The notes under the pieces: generated by a model
Databases searched by the model: none
The model's input: the letters and a program-made list of their open reading frames with translations, nothing else
Told to the model about the DNA's origin: nothing
Position numbers and translations under genes: made by a program
Assembly: GCA_022818135.1 (NCBI GenBank)
Contig: JAFMSR010000019.1
Span: 36,022,375 to 36,086,374, forward strand
Source: Saxidomus purpurata
Lineage: Eukaryota; Mollusca; Bivalvia; Venerida; Veneridae
Direction: 5' to 3'
DNA: 64,000 bases
Shown here: in pieces, positions 10,746 through 22,400 of the stretch
Layout of the letters: each line of letters begins with the position of its first letter
How positions within the stretch are numbered: the first letter of the stretch is position 1

Positions 10746-11674
10746 GCCAATGATCTAGGTATTGTGCTTAGTTCGTCAAGGTCATTTAACTATAACCAGG
10801 TGATATTATGTGGTAAAGCGTTGAAGGCAAGGAATTTGTTGTTGAATAAAATCAAGAATTTTAACTTTAGCTTAAAAACATACTGTCAGTTGTTCGATGC
10901 TTTTGTGGCTTCAATCTTAAGTTATTCTTGTGACATATGGGGTAACTCAAGATCAAAAGAGCTAGAACGTATTCATTTCTGTTTTTGCAAAAGAATTTTA
11001 AATGTTAAACTGTCGACAAGTGATGCAGGAGTGTACGGTGAACTTGGACGCTACCCATTGTATATAAACAGATATACAAAAGTGTTGAAGTACTGGTTTC
11101 ATGTATTAGAATCAAAAATTTATTTAATAAATACGGTATATACACTTTCTGTAAATGATTGTCTTAACGGTAAAGCAAATTTGTCTCTCGGCGTTAAAAA
11201 CTTGTTGTATATGTATGGTAATGGATATATATGGGAAAATCCAGGAATAGTAAACCCAAAGACCTTTATATTGATTTTCAAGCAAAGACTAATACATTGT
11301 TTTGTACAAGAATGGCAAGAAAACTTACTTCAAACAATTGCCTGACAGTGTATAATGAATTGAAACATGAATTTAGATATGAAGACTATCCAGATTTGAC
11401 TAAACACAATAGATGCAGATATCTGCTGACTCGATTGAGAATATCAGCTTATAAGCTAAGAGTAGAAAGTGCTAGATACGGAAGAAATATACTTGAAAGA
11501 AATGAGAGAAAATGCCAGTTATGTGAGAAAAATGACGTTGACGACGAGTACCATTTTGTTATTGTGTATGATAAGTTCAAAGACATACGAAAATCATTCA
11601 TTCCAAAGTATTATATACAAAGGCTTTCAATGTTTAAATTTATACAATTGTTAAATAGTACACGAAGGAAAGTT
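10746..11674 (+). pseudogene. LINE ORF2 remnant: post-RT region with C-terminal zinc knuckle
   Basis: Two overlapping frames, 10764-11345 and 11231-11677, continue the RT: 'GKALKARNLLLNKIKNF', 'LFDAFVASILSYSCDIWG', 'LERIHFCFCKRILNVK', 'GVYGELGRYPLYINR', then, after a frameshift in about 11231-11340, 'RCRYLLTRLRISAYKLR' and a Cys/His cluster 'CQLCEKNDVDDEYHF'. This arrangement is typical of the C-terminal third of jockey/CR1-type ORF2 proteins, with a cysteine-rich end. The last hydrophobic block 'MFKFIQLLNS' precedes the stop. Confidence 0.9.
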
Positions 11675-12152
11675 TAAGTTAACTTGTGGATATATATGGG
11701 AAAATCCAGGAATAGTAAACCCAAAGACCTTTATATTGATTTTCAAGCAAAGACTAATACATTGTTTTGTACAAGAATGGCAAGAAAACTTACTTCAAAC
11801 AATTGCCTGACAGTGTATAATGAATTGAAACATGAATTTAGATATGAAGACTATCCAGATTTGACTAAACACAATAGATGCAGATATCTGCTGACTCGAT
11901 TGAGAATATCAGCTTATAAGCTAAAAGTAGAAAGTGCTAGATACGGAAGAAATATACTTTAAAGAAATGAGAGAAAATGCCAGTTATGTGAGAAAAATGA
12001 CGTTGACGACGAGTACCATTTTGTTATTGTGTATGATAAGTTCAAAGACATACGAAAATCATTCATTCCAAAGTATTATATACAAAGGCTTTCAATGTTT
12101 AAATTTATACAATTGTTAAATAGTACACGAAGGAAAGTTTAAGTTAACTTGT
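11223..12152 (+). repeat. Young 465-bp tandem duplication of the LINE 3' region
   Basis: 11223-11687 and 11688-12152 are almost identical. I count only a handful of substitutions, for example 'aagagtag' versus 'aaaagtag', and 'acttgaaag' versus 'actttaaag', which puts a stop into the second copy. The C-terminal coding part is therefore present twice. The low divergence against an otherwise decayed element points to a recent event or gene conversion. Confidence 0.95.
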
Positions 12153-12341
12153 GCATCTATATTGGTAAAGCAGTAGAGATTCGTAAACACACTCTTAACA
12201 TCACTCGTTAGCGTAATATGTCTTTTGTAAATTACTGTTATTGATTCATCCTCGAAATACGTCTAGATAATATATATGTTTTGACTGTATATTATATGTA
12301 CATTTGTAATTGTATATGGATAATGAACCTTATTGGTTCAA

Positions 12342-12395
12342 ATCTAAAAATAAAATGTATGTTCTGTTCTGTTCTGTTCTGTTCTGTTAAACCTT
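12342..12395 (+). repeat. LINE 3' tail with TTCTG pentamers
   Basis: 'aaaaataaaatgtatgttc' leads into about five TTCTG units (12362-12387). Short tandem repeats at the 3' end are usual for several non-LTR clades that use such sequence during target-primed reverse transcription. A similar short tail is found at 58160-58185. Confidence 0.85.
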
Positions 12396-13499
12396 TGCTT
12401 TGTAATACTGTAGTCGTTTTATAGTTTGTACATGTCTAAATTACCCCAAGTCAGGTTCTTAACAAACATATGACTTTTATCATATGTCTATTATTCTTTG
12501 TTTTTTAGAAAGATTAGGGTTTAAATCGTCGATATATTTCTATTCCTTAACACATTTTATCATTTTATAAATTCAAACTTTTTAAACACAATACATTATT
12601 AATTGAATATGTTTTACATTTAAACTTTCAACGTTTATTTTATCGTCTAATTAAAACATTAATTTAAACTTTACCGTATAATTTATGCTAATTAATATAC
12701 TTTTCGGTTATTTGGTGATATATATTTACTTAATCCCATTATTTGTCTACGTTTTAATTCAACATATTTTTTCCATTGTTTGGAAAGTCAACAATTTATT
12801 TATAGAATCCGGTATCAGTTTTCACTTCTGTATGGTATAATGGGTTTCTTCTAATTAAACTGATATGTTTTTATTTTGTTTTTTGAGGTTACATAATAAA
12901 ACAGTCCCATATAATATATTATCGCATCAAATGATAGGTTAATCTTACATAGCTGTCGGATTCAACGAAATACTTTTTGTAAGAAGTTTGTTCTTGTGGA
13001 TAAGTCATAAGTGCTGTTTGCTAAGTAAAGTTTCGATTGCTTTTTTTAAATACATATTTGTCCCGTCAACCTTTTTTTTCAATGGCTTTGGAATCAAAAC
13101 GGTTTGGTCGCAAATCATTTTCATCAGCTGCCGCTTTCAACACAGTTATGTTTAGCCAGTTTTTGTTTTGTTTTTTGTTTTCATCAAATTTTTTTTGCTT
13201 GAACGGTTTTAACTTCAGTATTTATACAATCTATATTATCATTCACAGTACTTTTTATACAACATAAAGCATCAAATTTTTTTAGCGTTGCTCTAGTGTT
13301 TTCAGTTCATTTTTAATGTATTTAATTGCATTGTATTGTGCTTTATTTTTTCTCTTGGAGACTCTACTTTATTCTGTATTTAAATCGTTTTAAAATCTAA
13401 TTAGCTGAGTTCATTATCATTCATAAAACATATAATAGTTTATATATCTAATACATTGATTATATCCCGTTTGACACCCCTTTCTGGACCAATTTGTTC
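12396..13499. other. AT-rich, possible decayed extension of the minus-strand LDMxGN unit
   Basis: Minus-strand reading gives short Lys/Asn-rich open segments but no recognisable domain. A homopolymer-rich plus-strand frame at 13037-13267 is most likely a shadow of this decayed sequence. Confidence 0.35.
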
Positions 13500-14290
13500 A
13501 GGCTCAGATTTAAATTAAAAAAAATGAAATAATTCTTGATTGTTTATCTGTCAGCTTTTAGATTATTAATTTCTGTTTTGATTTCGAACTGATACGTTTC
13601 ATTAAACGTATCTTCGGCATCTTTAAACTTATCTTTAAGTTCGTCGAGTTAAACATACTATGTTTCAGTTCCTGTATTTGGTTTTGAATTATGTCAATGT
13701 TTCTTGTAAGCATTTCGTTTATTTGATTATATGTTAGATTAATATGCTATGCAAGTTGTGTTATATTTTCTGATGAAGCATTCATTTCGTTTTCAATTGT
13801 ATCTTGTACTTTTTAATCGTTTGTTAATTCTTTTGAGTGTTTATGTCATGCTTTTAATGTATAAAAGATTGTGGACTTCTACTAAATATTTTTTTTTTCA
13901 AAAGAAAACAACGAATCTCTCTTGAAATGAATTATTTGGTTTATTCGGAGTTCTGAGATTAATTATTCCATTGCCACCCATGTCTAATGGTCTATTCATT
14001 GTGTTTTTAAGCTGTTGATGATTTTAGATAGAATTGCATCTCACTTTTAAGAATCTTAAATTGCATCATTTGTTGAATTTATTCAAAACTTTCTTTGGAT
14101 ACATCGTTTTCAGTTCTTATGTTTTGGTGTTCTTTAATTTTCATTCTATATCAGAAATTCAAATTTGGTCTATTGAGAATGTGAATAAAAGATTGATATC
14201 AATGAAAGGTATGGAAAGTACAATTGCACACAATCATTCATCTGAAGTTATTTTATCATACGTTCTGAGCCAATTTAAATCGTTTCTAAT
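13500..14290 (-). pseudogene. Broken ORF of an unidentified repeated family, copy 2 (LDMxGN motif)
   Basis: Read on the minus strand from about 14290, the sequence contains 'NTMNRPLDMGGNGIINLRT' (about 13999-13945), homologous to the copy at 5520-6300, and downstream the shared words 'aaatcaaaacagaaat' and 'aatcaagaatta'. Several stops break it. Homology may extend further toward 12430, where a minus-strand frame near 13030-13200 reads 'AAADENDLRPNRFDSKAI'. The two copies point away from the LINE in opposite senses (copy 1 plus, copy 2 minus). Confidence 0.55.
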
Positions 14291-15803
14291 ATGATAAAAA
14301 TGCAATTATAATACAAATATGAATAGTCATAGCTCAAGTTGAAATGTTTTTGATTTCAAGCGTACACAAGAGTACCTAGTTGAGTATGCTGATTGCAAAT
14401 TACCCGAGACTGACCTTCTGGTGTATAGAAAGTGAATTCGGATGCTGAAACTATGGCAGAAAATTGCAGAATTTTTGTGTGACAGTCATAGGGTCATAAT
14501 ATACTGACAATTGATTTAAGATCGTAAAAATAGACGAAATCCATTTGAAAATGTACAATGTATAACAGTTTATCAAAATATAAACAGTTTTTGTCAGGTG
14601 TTGTAACCCGTAAGAAATATTTTTATTCTGAAGAATTGTATTGGAACAAATACCTCAATAATATGTAATGCCCAAGGTTAGAACTTTGCCAGGTCTTACT
14701 GCAGCATGTTAGTGGTATGTCTTTGAAAGCATTGGTCGTTTTCTGAAAGTATGTTGGATGTCGCAAACGATTTGTTCCATTGCAGTACGTACAGTGGCGC
14801 CTGCGTGTAAGTTCCTCGTGTTTGAGAACAATGTCGTGTTGCACGCGTGTCGGACATCAACTGACCTTTCTAAAGAAATTTTAATTATAATGCTGTAATC
14901 ATTGATCAATATCAGATAATTTTAACAAGTATGACTAAATGATTATTGAAATGATTGAAATAATTCAAGATCTAAACTTTTCGGTTTACTTTATAAGGGA
15001 GGGTCACGTCTCTCATTTGTTGAGACCATATTATTTCTAAGGTTAGTTAGCCGGTAACTTAATAAATTTGAGACGTCTGATAAATCCAAAGGAAAATATA
15101 ATGTATAGTACGAGACGATTCACTGTAAACGTCTATTAATTAAAAAGTACAAGTGGTGTTTTTAAACATGTCTATGCAAATTCTTATCTTCCTGTTTTCA
15201 AATAAGTAAGGAATGATATTCTGACAACATCCTACTAATATCTGATGAAAGCATCTTATTGACGCTAACAAAACTTTTCCTCAATCAATCTGAAACTTTT
15301 TAATGTAAATATGTCTTACTTTACCTTACATTAATATTCATGTAGTAAATGGATTTATTAATTTATTTTCATTGAAGTAAAGCAGCATGCTTCAGAAAAT
15401 GGCCAGTCCATGCAAGGTAGCTGTATTGAGAAGTATGTAAAAGCTACCAAGTTATTAAGAAACAATAATAAACTACATGTACTACCTACGTATTAAATAT
15501 TTAACTGAAGGTAAACAATGTAAATGATTTTGTCAAATTTTCACAGATGAACAACTTTGTTACATTGTAATTAAGGAACCATGTTCATAAAATGTAGGGT
15601 TTTTTTACAAATGTTTTCAGTAAGAACAAATGTGTTCTGAAGATACAATAATGAACTACAAGTGCTATGTAAGCCAAATAAATGACTATGAGAAAACAAA
15701 ACATCTAGACATGAATAGATAGTATGTATTTCAGGGTTATATTGAAGCAGACATTGAAACTTAGGGTAAAACAGAACTTTCTTCATATAAGAAAACATAC
15801 GGA
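14291..15803. other. No gene recognised
   Basis: Low-complexity AT-rich sequence. Short frames on both strands lack domains, signal peptides or splice-site support. Confidence 0.5.
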
Positions 15804-15954
15804 ATATTATAACAGTCGGTTGATCTGCGGCGTCGTATCTTTTGGGTTGGCTGTATAGTTCCGGATCACACGAGAGGCGGAGCCTCGAGTGTTATCCTTA
15901 TCTATGCAGCCAACAAGAAAGATACACACGCAAATCAATCGACTGTTATAATAT
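15804..15954. repeat. Foldback (hairpin) element 1, about 151 bp
   Basis: Left arm 'ataacagtcggttgatctg' pairs with right arm 'aatcaatcgactgttat'; inner words 'gtatctttt-gggttggctg' and 'cagccaacaagaaagatac' also pair, and the centre is 'gaggcggagcctc'. The two arms of about 70 nt give a near-perfect long hairpin. A perfect TGACGTCA lies about 120 bp to the right (16075). The size and centre resemble the foldbacks at 40622 and 54028. Confidence 0.88.
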
Positions 15955-17185
15955 ACATTTTATTACATGTATATACCTTTTACCGAAAATCATGTTAAAT
16001 TTTATATAAACGTTAATTTGTGTCATTAATGGCGTAAATACAACATAACGCGCTTTTTCGTGTCACGTTTTATATGACGTCAATAACGTCACTTGTGATT
16101 TCCATGTATAAACAAACAACAGTAATAAAAAGTAAATGCAAAATGTAAATCATCTTTCTGGTTTATTTATTGCGAAAAAGACATTGTATTAATTTGTCTT
16201 CAAATGCGACATTGAAAAAATGTGACGACAATAAAATTGAACTTATTTTACTGTAGCAATGTGGATCTATTTTTCAACTTTTAGCGGAGGAATATGATAT
16301 GGATATGCATTTGTGTACAACTTCCACGGTGGACAGCTAAGATACGGCTAAATTCATCTGATTTTACTGCACAAATACTAAAGGAAATTCAGATAAACAT
16401 TAGTAGGTATACAATAGAATATAATTTCAGGCTCTAGAATTAGAGAAAAACACTTCTGCAGAATGTTTTCAAAAAAAATCGATATCTAGGACTTAAAAAT
16501 GCCGATGTTTTAATTAATCAAGTTTTCTGGAAAAGAGTCAAAATATTGTAGTTGTTACAATTACGTGACTTATTCACCCCGGAAACAATGGACTTTTCAG
16601 TCAAATCTTTAAACTTATCCCGTAGGTTTTAGTGATGAAAAATTAAACTCAGTTTACGGATAGAATAACAATAGAACTGTGTTCTTCTTAGTCTGAAACA
16701 ATGTTTACATACACTTATCTTTCATATTTCTTTAACTTCTTTAGGAAAAGGCGAGGTCGAACAGCGTATCTTACATTTTGCAATGACCCACAACAATTGC
16801 TCATAACCAAATAAATGATTGAACAGGTAATCATTATAGATAACTAATACACATAGTAAAACAGATGATTTTTAAACATTCAATAAATGTACACGACTAT
16901 ACATCAAAATAGGTTTCATTCTATCTTTTTCTATACAATATACCGAAACCCTTTGAAGTAAAATATATATAAAAAAAGACTATTTCTGAAATGATAGATA
17001 GATCGCTGTAGTATTCCCACTCTAATTAGTGTACGCTGGACAAATATCCCACGAGTGATTATTCCCGTGCTGATTAGTCTGAAAACCGTATGTACAAAAT
17101 GTATATAAACAGTTTGCAAAGTTTGAACTTTACAACGTAAGCAAGTCAGACAATTCGAAGATTAGTGTTATGGATATTACCAATG
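15955..17185. other. No gene recognised
   Basis: Apart from the CRE-type site no gene, RNA or repeat boundary is convincing between the foldback and the Tc1/mariner-like element. Confidence 0.5.
16075..16082. promoter_or_regulatory. Perfect CRE-type octamer TGACGTCA
   Basis: TGACGTCA is the palindromic full site bound by CREB/ATF bZIP factors. A further 'acgtca' half site lies at 16087-16092. Whether it is used is unknown; it is recorded because all perfect octamers found in this window lie near foldbacks. Confidence 0.4.
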
Positions 17186-17859
17186 TATACTGAAAGGATA
17201 AAGAAGCGCAGGGAAACAATATATGCAACAATTTTTTTAATGCTTGGCCTAGAATTATGAAAACCGGTCAAAAGACTATCTTGGTCACTTGTCACTCAAA
17301 CCGGTGCCTAAAGTCACCCAACCGTGCATTGCACCATGCCACATAGAGAAAGTGATAAAAAGCAAAAAACACGTGCAGAATAATGATGACAAGTTTGTCA
17401 AACATTTGGTCATACCACTTGATACTCTTGAAGTATACACATTGCTTCCGCTATTTACATTGGATTTGAAGCTGTTACAATCATGGTACGACAGAAGTTT
17501 AGAGGGGTCAGGCTATTGCATTGCTTATGCAAGGTCAGAGGCAACAACAACGGTTGCTATGCAGTTCAGTGTGAATGTTTCCACCATAGAACGTTTTGTC
17601 CGTCGTTTGAGAGAACTGGAAGGGTTTCCGACCGACCTCAATCGGGACGAGTCAGTCGATTTCACTTTGCGATATTGGAGGGTACCGTTAAATGTGCTTC
17701 AATTACTAATGAATTATTGGTCAAAATATGACATTTTGGTAATTTGTTGAATTAAAGATGGGTTTTTTATATTCATATTAAATATTGTATATATTATCAA
17801 ACACATCACTTTAAATCACCTCAAATGTTTACCCTGCGTTTCTTTATCCTTTCAGTATA
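17186..17859 (+). mobile_element. Internally deleted Tc1/mariner-like element
   Basis: About 30-bp terminal inverted repeats, 'tactgaaaggataaagaa' plus 'cgcaggg' at 17188-17212 and their complement at 17831-17857, are bordered by TA, the target dinucleotide of Tc1/mariner transposons. The interior (about 670 bp) is too short for a whole transposase (usually about 340 residues) but retains a piece of its DNA-binding region. Confidence 0.8.
17500..17680 (+). pseudogene. Tc1-like transposase N-terminal fragment
   Basis: In the frame beginning at 17289, 'AMQFSVNVSTIERFVRRLRE' is a helix-turn-helix of the Tc1 paired-like DNA-binding domain. A one-base shift near 17620 moves the match to another frame reading 'TGRVSDRPQSGR', the GRP-type linker that follows the first helix-turn-helix. 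No DDE catalytic domain is present. In an intact element this domain binds the terminal repeats. It is a fossil inside 17186-17859. Confidence 0.78.
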
Positions 17860-18567
17860 TATGAACATGTATTCGTTGTAATAAATATCGTGGTTTCTGT
17901 ATATGAAATTGTACAAGGGTTAAATTCCTTGCTGTCGTTCTCTAGTTAATGGTAACATAGAGGACGGTGTTTCGTTGGCAATGTAGCGTAGATCAACATT
18001 CCGAACAGTTATTGTTTCAGAATATTGTACTTACATTTGTACCACGGAGAACCAATACAAAGTTATACAAGCTTTTGTGATATTTTGTTGGCCTTAACAG
18101 TTTCGCAAAGTTAAGACTAGAGAAGAAGGCAAAGTTTTAGTGAAGCATTTTAGGCATTACAAAGAAAAAGAAAGGTTAATGACAACACATTTTCGTGAAC
18201 AAACAACATGAATACGAAACAAATGACAAAAGTTAGCATTGTTAAGATGTAAATAGAACACAATGTCATCATTGTTCGTTTAGCAAATTCATAAGTCTAT
18301 CTGTTTAAACTCAATATGATCATAGGGCTCTAGGACAGTCAAATCCGGAATCGGACAAACACTTACTTGCTAAGCAACAAAACAGAACTTTATTCCGCTG
18401 TACATGTCTTACATGTGTTCAAAAGAACACTATGGATTATTAATCAAAACGTATGAATGTTTTTCGTGTTCAACAATAAGAAAATGTTTTATTGGTCTCC
18501 ATGGCACTCAGTAAAAAGAGCCTTTCTCAATTACTTTCTGTAAAAACAAATACACAAAAAGACTGCA
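17860..18567. other. No gene recognised
   Basis: No coding frame or repeat is convincing. It could be the 5' flank of the candidate exon at 18568, but no core promoter is evident. Confidence 0.4.
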
Positions 18568-18657
18568 ATGGGAAATCGGAAGTCAATCAAGACGAAATTA
18601 CAGCAATTCATAACTTCTTTGAATATATGTGGACCCATTAATGAGTTATGGTACAAG
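18568..18657 (+). CDS. Candidate first coding exon (30 codons) with consensus splice donor
   Basis: An ATG in the context 'gcaATGG' opens 'MGNRKSIKTKLQQF' and runs for 30 codons to 'TAC AAG', immediately followed by 'gtaagt' (18658-18663), an ideal eukaryotic 5' splice site in frame. The N-terminus MGxxxS fits the pattern recognised by N-myristoyltransferase, so a lipid-anchored product is conceivable. No following exon was identified and no protein family is recognised. A chance coincidence of short ORF and donor cannot be excluded. Confidence 0.25.
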
Positions 18658-19402
18658 GTAAGTAATGTTATGTTGAATCAGTAGGAACAATTATAACGCC
18701 ACACTTCAGCAATGCTTCTTTCAAGTCAATTAAATGGTTATCGCGTATTCAACAAAAAGTACATTGTATGCAGCATAAAAAGTAAAGTGGTTCATCTGAA
18801 ATGAAAAGGACAGAATTTACTTCTAATTATCATCGTTATGGTATAAAGCCTTGTCCTCCTGGTCTGCTCTTCCTCTTTGTTATATATAGAAACATGTATG
18901 TTACTGTCGGTTTTACAAATGTGTAGTTATACCTTCTCCTATTAACTGAAAAATGTATTTACTACAGAACAGAAAACAATATATTTTGTAAGAAAGGTAA
19001 AGTCGTCCGTTGGAATTTAATCACGTTGAACATTACATTCAGTTTGAAATACAAAACGTAATTCTCCGGAAAAATACAGTATTAACAGGAGTTATTCTTT
19101 TCTTTCAAATTGATTGCATATTACGGATAAGAATAAAGAAACAAGGTAACAGTTATGTATTCTATAAAGTTTTCGTTCTATGCCATTGGATTCGTATAAT
19201 ATTTTTCAGTGTTTTTGCACATTAACCAATGGTTGACATATAGAACCAAACTGTAACGATGGATGGTTGGGGCTAAACACACCAGAGTAATCAAACACAC
19301 AACACTTTACCAAATTTACAACTTTAATTACAGTGATGAATATTTACAAAGATGAATACAAATATAAACAGTAAACAAGATGATAAGATGGAAATGTCTT
19401 AA

Positions 19403-19471
19403 TGAAAGTCCTATTTCAAACACGTTACACTTTTCTTGAAAGTCCTATTCAAACACGTTACACTTTTCTAA
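19403..19471 (+). repeat. 35-bp direct repeat (2 copies)
   Basis: 'gaaagtcctat' followed by 'ttcaaacacgttacactttt' is repeated once with period 35 bp. It lies in a somewhat GC-richer block (19,480-19,900). Short open frames across it (19402-19686, 19596-19811) contain scattered Cys residues but no recognisable domain; the block could be part of an unidentified retroelement. Confidence 0.75.
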
Positions 19472-19479
19472 ACGATAAG

Positions 19480-22400
19480 AAACGACTCGTTAAACTATAT
19501 CAAAAAGACTGTCCTCGCCATTTGGATAAACATCTCCATAAAGGCTCCGGTATAACGGGGTTGGATATAAGTAGACCTTATGTCGACTGCACCAAATGTG
19601 TTTCCTGTGTAAATGGGGCGCCACGTGGACAATCCTGTGCTCGGGAATCAATACATCCGGGCGAATCTCGTACTTTAACGACGTAACAGGTCGGTCTTCT
19701 GCAGGAAAGTCATCAACTGGAGGCTATTCACATCTCAACCAATCCGGGCATTGTATCTTCCGGGGGAGAAAGCTAAAAGATATAACATATGGTAAATACC
19801 ATGGCACATAAAACGTATCGGACACAAACGGGTCCGACGGGTACACCATACATTTGTAGGTTCCCATAACTGTGCGTACAAATATGTATGAACATGTGTA
19901 CAAAGACGACTCTTTGTGTACGACTCTTGTACACCATACTATCTGAAGGTTACACAACAGTAAACGTGTTATAAAACGTGCTATATTCAATAGTGTAATA
20001 CGCCACTTCATACGTTCATTAATGAATCTTTCTCATTAACAATAACAACTTATAACATTAAGAATGAAAGTAAAATGAAATGAAACACTATTAAACTGAG
20101 TTAACTGATTTAAACTGCAGTTTACATTCACTGTGTACAATCATTACATTAGACAAGATAATCAATGATTACCGAAACAAAGTAATCATACAATGCCATT
20201 TGAGAAAGATTTAAAACAAAAACAAACTGCTCTGATTCCTAGATGAACTTACAACAAATTCAGCTACTTTGAAATTTACGAAAACGAAATCATAATATGA
20301 AACAAAATAGCTTACAAAAATCTTTTACTGAAAATAATCTCTCTACTAAAACAATTTACGAAACAAAATAAAAAGCTTTCAAAAATAAATTCATTTACCT
20401 TGATCAAGCTAAAGTAGACTCTTTACAACATCTCGCATGTCAAGTCAAAATACTATGTGTGCAATTTTCTAATAGTCAGGCTTTCTTAAATAATAAATCT
20501 AACCGCCTGTCTATAAATTCACGGGGAAATCATAACCTCCGTGCAGACATGATATGCACGAACACAATTAATGTCGGTCAAAATAAGTTATATAAATTGA
20601 GGTCCGTCATAGTGGTCTCAGTAAAATTGTTATACAACAACCAGAAATACGAACATATAAATTTCTTATTACTGAACCGAATTTAATGAAAAATACATGA
20701 AAATAAACCAAACTCAATACTAGAAACAATGCTCTTACTTTTATAGGAAAAGTCTAGTAATTAACACAATATCCAAACTTTACAAAAACGATGATAAAAT
20801 TGCTTTCACTATCTTTATATTGAAATCGAGGCCCGTCTGTCAACTTTGTGACACAAACGTACAGATTTGCGACATTTTATGTCCTTATTTACCATCCATA
20901 TTAGTTTCAAAACAGTCTATCTATTACATGTAACAGCATTTAATTTTACGAAACTTGTTTTCCTCAATAAATTCATCACGTTTCACTACTTTTAAATGTG
21001 TAACATTTTTGTTGCACTCGTTTTGACAGATTGAGATATATTTTCATTACAACGTCTAGACAGACGTCGTCCTAGTGAAGTTAAAAGAGGGAAGACACAG
21101 ACGGGGGACTTCCGGTACCATCTACATGACAGATTGGGCAATTCATTCTATTCAGTCTTTCCACGGAACACATCATACTTAGTGCTCACATGTGAATGAA
21201 ATTTCGAAGCTGTCTTCATCATCAAAATGCTAGTGTGGTATCTCAGACCAAGCTGTGGAACACACTTCCTTCAGTTAAAACATTGTCGCGAAACTATGCC
21301 AAGCAGGAAATCGTTATACTACCGGAATTAGAACATGTTTTCTTCTTTGCTTTGACGGTTTAAGCGTAGAAGACGCCAAATTCACAGCTTTTGATCTGAC
21401 AAGACACTAATTTAACAGACCAAAATATCGTCTTGTGGTGTAATCTTCTGCACATTAATGTAATGACAATAATTTTATTTCCATTTTTTCCGCCCGTGTA
21501 TTTTGCGTTTCATTGTAGAATTTATGCATTTTACGGGTTGATATGTCATCTGGCTTTCCAAGGACTTCAGAATTGTTTCGGACTACCTGTAATTATTTGG
21601 TTATTGGTAATGTCAAAGTATTAATTGATTTGAGATTCTTATATATGTATCCTTGGCAATATGAAGCCCTCTTATAATTAACAATATCGGTAAAATAGCC
21701 AAGAACATGTTTTCCAAACGAAAAACAAATAAACCAGTACACTATTTTGGGAATTGAAAAGTGACTATTAACAACGAAACAGATTACAAACGTGTGTTGC
21801 TAAGCATCAAAGAAGTAGAACTTTCTCTAAAGACAAAAATACACAAACTTCATATTTCGAAATTAATATTTTGAACTTACCACCAAGACACGTTATCTAA
21901 GACTTTAAAATCATCACACATAGATGCCCAATGAACGACGCCCTTTTTATGAGAGCCATGTAGGAGAAACACAAAGGACGGCAAATATACACTAAAGAAA
22001 AATGTCCTGATATTCATTTTAAAAATAATCGAATATTACTCCATTATTACCAAAGTGTTTCAATGGTCTCCAGTCTATAAACTAACAGTACTCAAACATT
22101 GATCCAGCATATATAATGGCACAACCGCAAACGTTGTTATGTGTCAGAAAATAAAAGCATTTAACATAATACAGTAAACGTCGTGTCTGTCTTCTATTGC
22201 ATGCATACATCAGCCTTTGTAAACCTGCTGCAGTGTTTCGTATATTAAATTCCATTACTCCTTCAAACAGCTTTGGAAGTTTATTTAAGCGCTCTTTTAA
22301 TCAGATACTGAAACATATAACTATACTCTTAAATAGCAAATCAAAATGTCTTTAATTAGGGAATCATGGAAACAGGATAACAACTTAATAGTTTGTAAAA

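Larger units (their letters stand above)
6930..12395 (+). mobile_element. Broken APE-type non-LTR retrotransposon (LINE), interrupted
   Basis: Pieces appear in the expected order: C-terminal endonuclease (6960-7350), linker and reverse transcriptase (7285-8949), post-RT region with a zinc knuckle (10746-11674), and a 3' end with a TTCTG pentamer tail (12362-12387). The RT is split by foreign DNA at 8950-10745, and the last 465 bp are tandemly duplicated (11223-12152). Several stops and frameshifts make it non-functional. No ORF1 can be assigned. The endonuclease type plus absence of an RNase H suggests the jockey/CR1-like side of non-LTR elements; the clade is not determined. Confidence 0.9.
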
